Positions 59,506-64,000 of a DNA stretch of 64,000 bases are shown piece by piece. The position numbers and the translations under genes are program-made. Position 1 is the stretch's first letter. The number at the start of each line of letters is the position of its first letter. The stretch lies in the NCBI RefSeq assembly GCF_022965805.1, contig NC_133108.1, forward strand, positions 37,149,361 to 37,213,360, written 5' to 3'. The notes under the pieces were generated by a model. That model was not told the origin of the DNA. It ran no database searches and saw only the letters and a program-made list of their open reading frames with translations. Source of the DNA: Primulina eburnea (Eukaryota; Streptophyta; Magnoliopsida; Lamiales; Gesneriaceae).

Positions 59506-62500
59506 ATTAGGAAGCTTTCCATCACATTCCTCCAATCCTCTTCTTCCTTTTCGACTGCAGGCGAACTCGTGTGAGGGGCGAGTTCGACTTGAAATACCAC
59601 ATCTCTAGTCTTCCAACTCTCCATTGTTCCATCCATTTTGGCTAGAGTGTCTGTCTTTTCATTCTCTTTCCTGGGGATCTGCTCGAACCCAACCTCTGTG
59701 AACTTCTTTCTAACCCTGTTCACCTCTTGGGCATATTCGATAAGTTTTTCTTCTTTCACATCATATACCCCTTCATCTGCTGTGCTACTAACTGTGAGTC
59801 AGAAAAAACAAGAATTTGGGTATCTCCCACATTCACAACTGCCCGTAATCCGGCCAATACCGCCTCATACTCTGCCTCCTTGTTGGACGCTCGAAAGTCC
59901 AACCTTATAGCTAACTTTGCTTTATCTCCAGCTGGCATCAATACTACCCCTACCCCACTTCCATCCTTCGAAGAAGAACCATCTACATACACCTTCCAGG
60001 GATACGCACTTTCTTGATGCACGGTCTCAGCCAGAAAATCTGCTGAGGCTTGCGCCTTGATAGCTATTCTTGGTTCATAATGGATATCGCACTCTCCAAA
60101 CTCAGTGGTCCATTTAGTCAAGCGGCCAGACATGTCTGAATGAGTCAAGATCATGCTCAACAGACTGTTGGTAAGTAACACAATTGGATGAGATATGAAG
60201 TATGGTCTCAAGCGCCTCACCGTCATTACCAAAGCCAAAGCCAACTTCTCCAATTCCGAGTATCTTATCTCTACCCCTTTGAGCGCATGTTAAACATAAT
60301 AGACCAGCTGTTGAGTTGATCCCTCTTGTTTGAAAAGAAATTACAGCTCCTTCGGTGGTAGATAAATATACCCACAAAAGTTCACCCGCTACCGGTTTGT
60401 CCAGGACATGGAGCTCAGCAAGGTACTTTTTCAACTCCTCAATAGCCTTCTCGCAATCCGGACCCCACTCAAATTTATTTGCCTTATGCAAAACTCGAAA
60501 GAAGGGTAGGCTTTTGTGAGGGGACCTTGAGATAAACTGCTCCAGCGCTGCAATCATCCCTTTCAACTGTTGCACATCCTTGGGTCCTCTGGGAGAATCC
60601 ATGTCTTGGATAGCTCGAACCTTCTCGGGATTAGCCTCAATCCCCCTCTCCGTCACCATGCAACCCAGAAACTTCTCACTTCTCACTCGAAATTCCTTCC
60701 CACCTGCTCAGAAAACACTTTATTCATTAATCGTTGATACGTGGCTCCGACATTTTTGAGTCTGAAAGGAATGACCACGTAACAGAAAGTTCCTTCAGAG
60801 GTAATAAAGCTTTTTTTTTATCTTGATCCTCCACGGCTAAAGGGATTTGATGGTACCCCTGATAAGCATGTAACATGCACATATATTGATGTTCAGCTGT
60901 GGAGTCCACCAACTGATCTATTCGGTGCAGAGGGTAACAATTTTTAGGGCACACTATATTGAGATCTCTGAAGGCCACACACATACTCTACTTCCCTGAA
61001 CTCTTTGGAACTAGGACGACATTCGATAGCCAAGTAGGAAATTTCACTTCTCGAATGTGCCCCGTCTCGAGCAACTCTCCCACTTCTTTTCTTATGACTT
61101 TATCTTTCTCAGGCCCAAAATGTCTTTTCTTCTATTTTATTGGGCGAGCATTTGGCAAGATGTTCAACCAATGCTCTGCCACATCCGAGGTCGTTCATGT
61201 GAGCTATTGTGCTGACCAAGCGAACACGCTGATATTAGCCTATAAACAAGTAATGAATTCTTCCCTAACCCTTGGGTCAATGTTGGGAGCTATTCTGAGC
61301 GTCTTTTTTTGGACCGCAACGCTATGATCTCCGGCTCTTCGTCCATCACCTTCTGAAACTCCTTCCTCACCAAGGGCACCCGTTTCTTCCCTTCTAATCA
61401 TATTGACCTCCACACGTGCTCTTTTTCCCTCTTCCTTCACTATTCCTTCATAACACCGACGTGCGACTTTCTGGTCCTCGCACAAGACTCCAACCCCTTT
61501 TCCTACAAGAAACTTCAACTTCTGATGATATGTAGAAGCTACCGTTCTAAAATCTTTTAGGGCTAGCCGTCCCAAAATCCCATTATATGCCGATGGGATG
61601 TTCACCATGGTAAAGGTTATCATATTTGTTACCCGTCGAGGGTCAGTCCCCAAGGATATGGGAAGAACAATTTGACCCAGCGGTGAAATAGCATGTCCTG
61701 CGAACCCATACATCGGGGTGGAGACCATATCAAACTCAAATCCTTCCACCTTTATCTGATCCAACGTGCTCTTGAACAAGATATTTACAGAGCTCCCCTT
61801 ATCAATAAAGATTCTTGCCACATCGTAATTGGCAATGGTGGCCGTCACCACCAAGATATCGTTATGTAGAGCCATGATGCTTCAAAGGTCTTTCGGCTCA
61901 AAGCTGATGACGAGATCTTGGGGTAAGTTTGCATCCTTAAATATCTCAAAACTCTCCAACCTTCTCCCGTGTGCCTTCCGAGCTCGCTCGGATTTTCCAT
62001 CAGTAGCACCCCCCGAGATTATATGAATAATTCCTCTCGTAGAGTGGTTATCTTCATCCATTCTCCTCCTTGGATCGCAGGCTCTCGAGGAACATCTTGA
62101 CCCCGCTCTTCTCTTTATCTGCTCTCCGACCCTCGGATTGATCCAAGGAGGGCCTCGACCTTGCCTAGGAGATGGGTGAGATCTCGGTCGACTCCCGGAT
62201 GAGGACCCTTCTTGTCTGTCTACTGGAGGAATCCTAACACCGCTCTTAGTTCTCTGCGATTTCTCCCACCTTCCTTCTGATTCTCTCACCTCCATCACCT
62301 TGTCACGACTTCCATTCAGAAGAACATGGGAAGATAATTGTCCTCTACTTCTAACTTTATCCTCCTCTCTCTAACCCACACCTCTCTTCGCTCCCTCCAC
62401 CCTACTTCCCCCAGGTCGCTGCTCCATCTTTTTGTACCATTGGGCATTTTTCATATTTACATATTTCTCCACCCGAGCTAACAGGTCATCATAGTTCGAT

Positions 62501-63402
62501 GGAGGTTTCTTGACCAGCTATTTGAAAATTTTCTCTCCTCTTAGAACTTGGGTAACATCACTTATCATGGTGTCAGGGGTAGCCGCTGGTATTTCTAGCG
62601 CCGCATTGTTGAAGCACTGAACAAATTCTCGTAGAGTTTCAGTTTCTTGTTGCTTCATCACAAACAAGCTTAAATAATTTTTTGGTGTCTTTTGCTATTA
62701 GCGAATATGTGCAAGAAAGCAGCGGAAAATTCATCGAAAGATCGTATGGAGTTGGACCGCCAGGTATCAAACCATTGCTGGGCTGACCTCACCAACATGC
62801 CCAGAAACACTCTACACTTGACTCCATCGGAATACTGGTGCAATAGAGCTGCGTTCTCAAACCTTCCCAAATGTTCTTCTGGATTGGTATGTCCATCGTA
62901 TTCTCCCACATTTGATTGTTGGAAACTTGGAGGAAGCCTTTCTTCCAAAATGGCGAGGGAAAAATGACTTTCTTTTTTTGGCGCTGCAGATCTGTTCCCC
63001 AATTGTTGCCTCAACATCCGTATCTCCCTCCACATTTATCCCATCTCCGTATTCCACACTTGGGAGGGGTCGCGTCTCTTCAACCCTGCTCTGATGGCCC
63101 TCAACATTCTCCTCTCACTCCTGGTGAATGGCTTGTCCTTCAACAGACATAGATTCTTGGTTCCTCTTCATGGCTTTGTCAACTGTCCTGGTGATGAACT
63201 GGCCCAATTGTTTCAGGGTAAAGGTCCCCACATTTTCATCGGGACGAAGCTGTTCGGCCCTCGTTTCAAGACGAGGTTGTTCGGCTATTGTCTCGGGACG
63301 AGGTTGTTCACGTCTTGTCTCCTCAAGAAGAGGCTGCTCGGCTCTCATCGGAGGACGTGACAACACTGAATTAGTTCTTTTGTTTCCTCTCCGGCCTACC
63401 AT
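59499..63402 (-). pseudogene. Ty3/gypsy Gag-Pol (Tat-like), truncated and broken
   Basis: Minus-strand pieces in order. Gag lies at 63115-63402 and 62670-63035 (LPPSFQQSNVGEYDGHTNPE, QQWFDTW), with a linker at 61882-62298. Protease is at 61240-61875, with DKG in place of D-T/S-G (IFIDKGSSVNILF). The reverse transcriptase part at 60727-60984 has AFRDLN and YQGYHQIPL; its continuation at 60114-60686 has KFLGCMV. RNase H is at 59756-60253 (VYVDGSSSKDGSGVGVVL) and continues at 59499-59759 in another frame. The YVDD segment between about 60690 and 60730 is deleted. No integrase lies left of 59499, where a Copia LTR begins. Tat lineage is inferred from remembered wording. Confidence 0.88.
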
Positions 63403-63433
63403 CTCTACGTCTCAACTCAAGTTTTCCCACATA

Positions 63434-63441
63434 CGGCGCCA
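63434..63441 (-). promoter_or_regulatory. Primer-binding site of the gypsy element
   Basis: TGGCGCCG on the minus strand, a PBS start common in Tat/Athila-type elements. It lies just before the first gag frame (starting 63402), as expected. Confidence 0.65.
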
Positions 63442-63443
63442 AA

Positions 63444-64000
63444 TGGCACTCACTGAAAATTTAGGGTCTGCTTCCTGCAGATGATGCTAGTCCCAACGCT
63501 GGCTTCGAATGAGCTCTAAGCCTGAAATCATGAAGAAGACCATTGGAAGAAGACGGGGAGGGTGCCCCGGTGTAGCCCCTCCGGCGCTAAAGTCAAAGAC
63601 TGAGAATATAAGAGTAGGGAAAATAAGGATGCTGGTGAAAAACAATAAAATGAATGGATGAATTGAACGCTTAAACTTGATATTTATAGAAGAATACCTG
63701 ACCCGTGATGAGCCTTCCACCTTGGCTGGGGATAGGCCAGGGGTCCCCAATCTTGTTTGGCCTAACTCTAGTGGACTCATCCATGAGATATAATATACCA
63801 ATAAAAATAAAATCATAAACATCAATAACTAAAATAAAGCAAAAATTTTGTATGATTACCTTAAAGTTTGAGCGTGTGTATAATAAATAAATAAGTAAAA
63901 TATACAAGACAATAGCATAAAATATATTAGGAAAAGCAAAATTTGTCTTTCTCCACGACCTAAATTACAATTTCTCATTTTCTTTTTATATTTAATTATT
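63444..64000 (-). mobile_element. Probable 5' LTR of the gypsy element (right edge not placed)
   Basis: It lies upstream of the PBS on the minus strand. TCTATAAATATC (plus 63680-63691) is a TATA box in the expected promoter position. The frames here are not genes. The outer LTR end and TSD cannot be set and may lie beyond the window. Confidence 0.5.

Noticed and set aside
1..64000. CRISPR arrays, bacterial operons, rRNA or tRNA genes
   Set aside because: No regularly spaced repeats with unique spacers, and no tRNA cloverleaf or rRNA block was noticed; the only rRNA-like signal is the degenerate 5S track in the Cassandra relic.

Overview
This is nuclear DNA from a flowering plant. Intron-rich genes with plant-typical families sit in AT-rich DNA packed with Copia, Gypsy, TRIM, hAT, MULE and MITE sequences. 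No rRNA, tRNA or organelle gene blocks are seen. The gene set and repeat style suggest a eudicot, probably an asterid such as Lamiales; that placement is inference only.

Five protein-coding genes can be rebuilt exon by exon. (1) 577-2902, minus: the 5' part of a GPI-anchor biosynthesis gene (GPI1/PIG-Q type) that runs off the left edge. (2) 25474-26521, plus: ERD15-like, a PAM2-motif stress protein with a 5'-UTR intron. (3) 27610-31785, plus: PrfB3-like plastid release-factor homologue that has lost both catalytic signatures. (4) 45207-50487, plus: ARP-like AP endonuclease with SAP and exonuclease III domains, 12 exons and one GC-AG intron. (5) 53205-54375, minus: a GH17 beta-1,3-glucanase. 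An orphan IQD C-terminal fragment lies at 52550-52795. The genes look like independent housekeeping or stress loci, with no sign of co-operation.

The rest is mobile-element territory. 3.4-8 kb is a nest: a gypsy-type transposase relic, a Copia LTR fragment and a PIF/Harbinger (ALP1-like) relic. That relic was entered by a complete 350-bp TRIM with a perfect TSD and by a Tat-like solo LTR. 9.6-9.9 kb holds a 5S-rRNA-like Cassandra relic. 16.5-18 kb is a Copia LTR, 20.8-22.2 kb a decayed LTR-element region, 23-24.1 kb a hAT transposase pseudogene and 32.9-34.2 kb a MULE transposase pseudogene. 36696-41757 is a complete but mutated Tork/Tnt1-like Copia element with TSD AGGAA. 58.4-59.5 kb is another Copia LTR, abutting a truncated Ty3/gypsy element (59.5 kb to the right end).

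The most striking unlabelled structure is a family of 11 short foldback elements (116-183 bp). All carry termini rich in the palindrome GTGAGACNGTCTCAC. Ten are flanked by a perfect 9-bp target duplication and one by an 8/9 match. Five lie within 3 kb (54.8-57.8 kb). They behave as Mutator-type MITEs.
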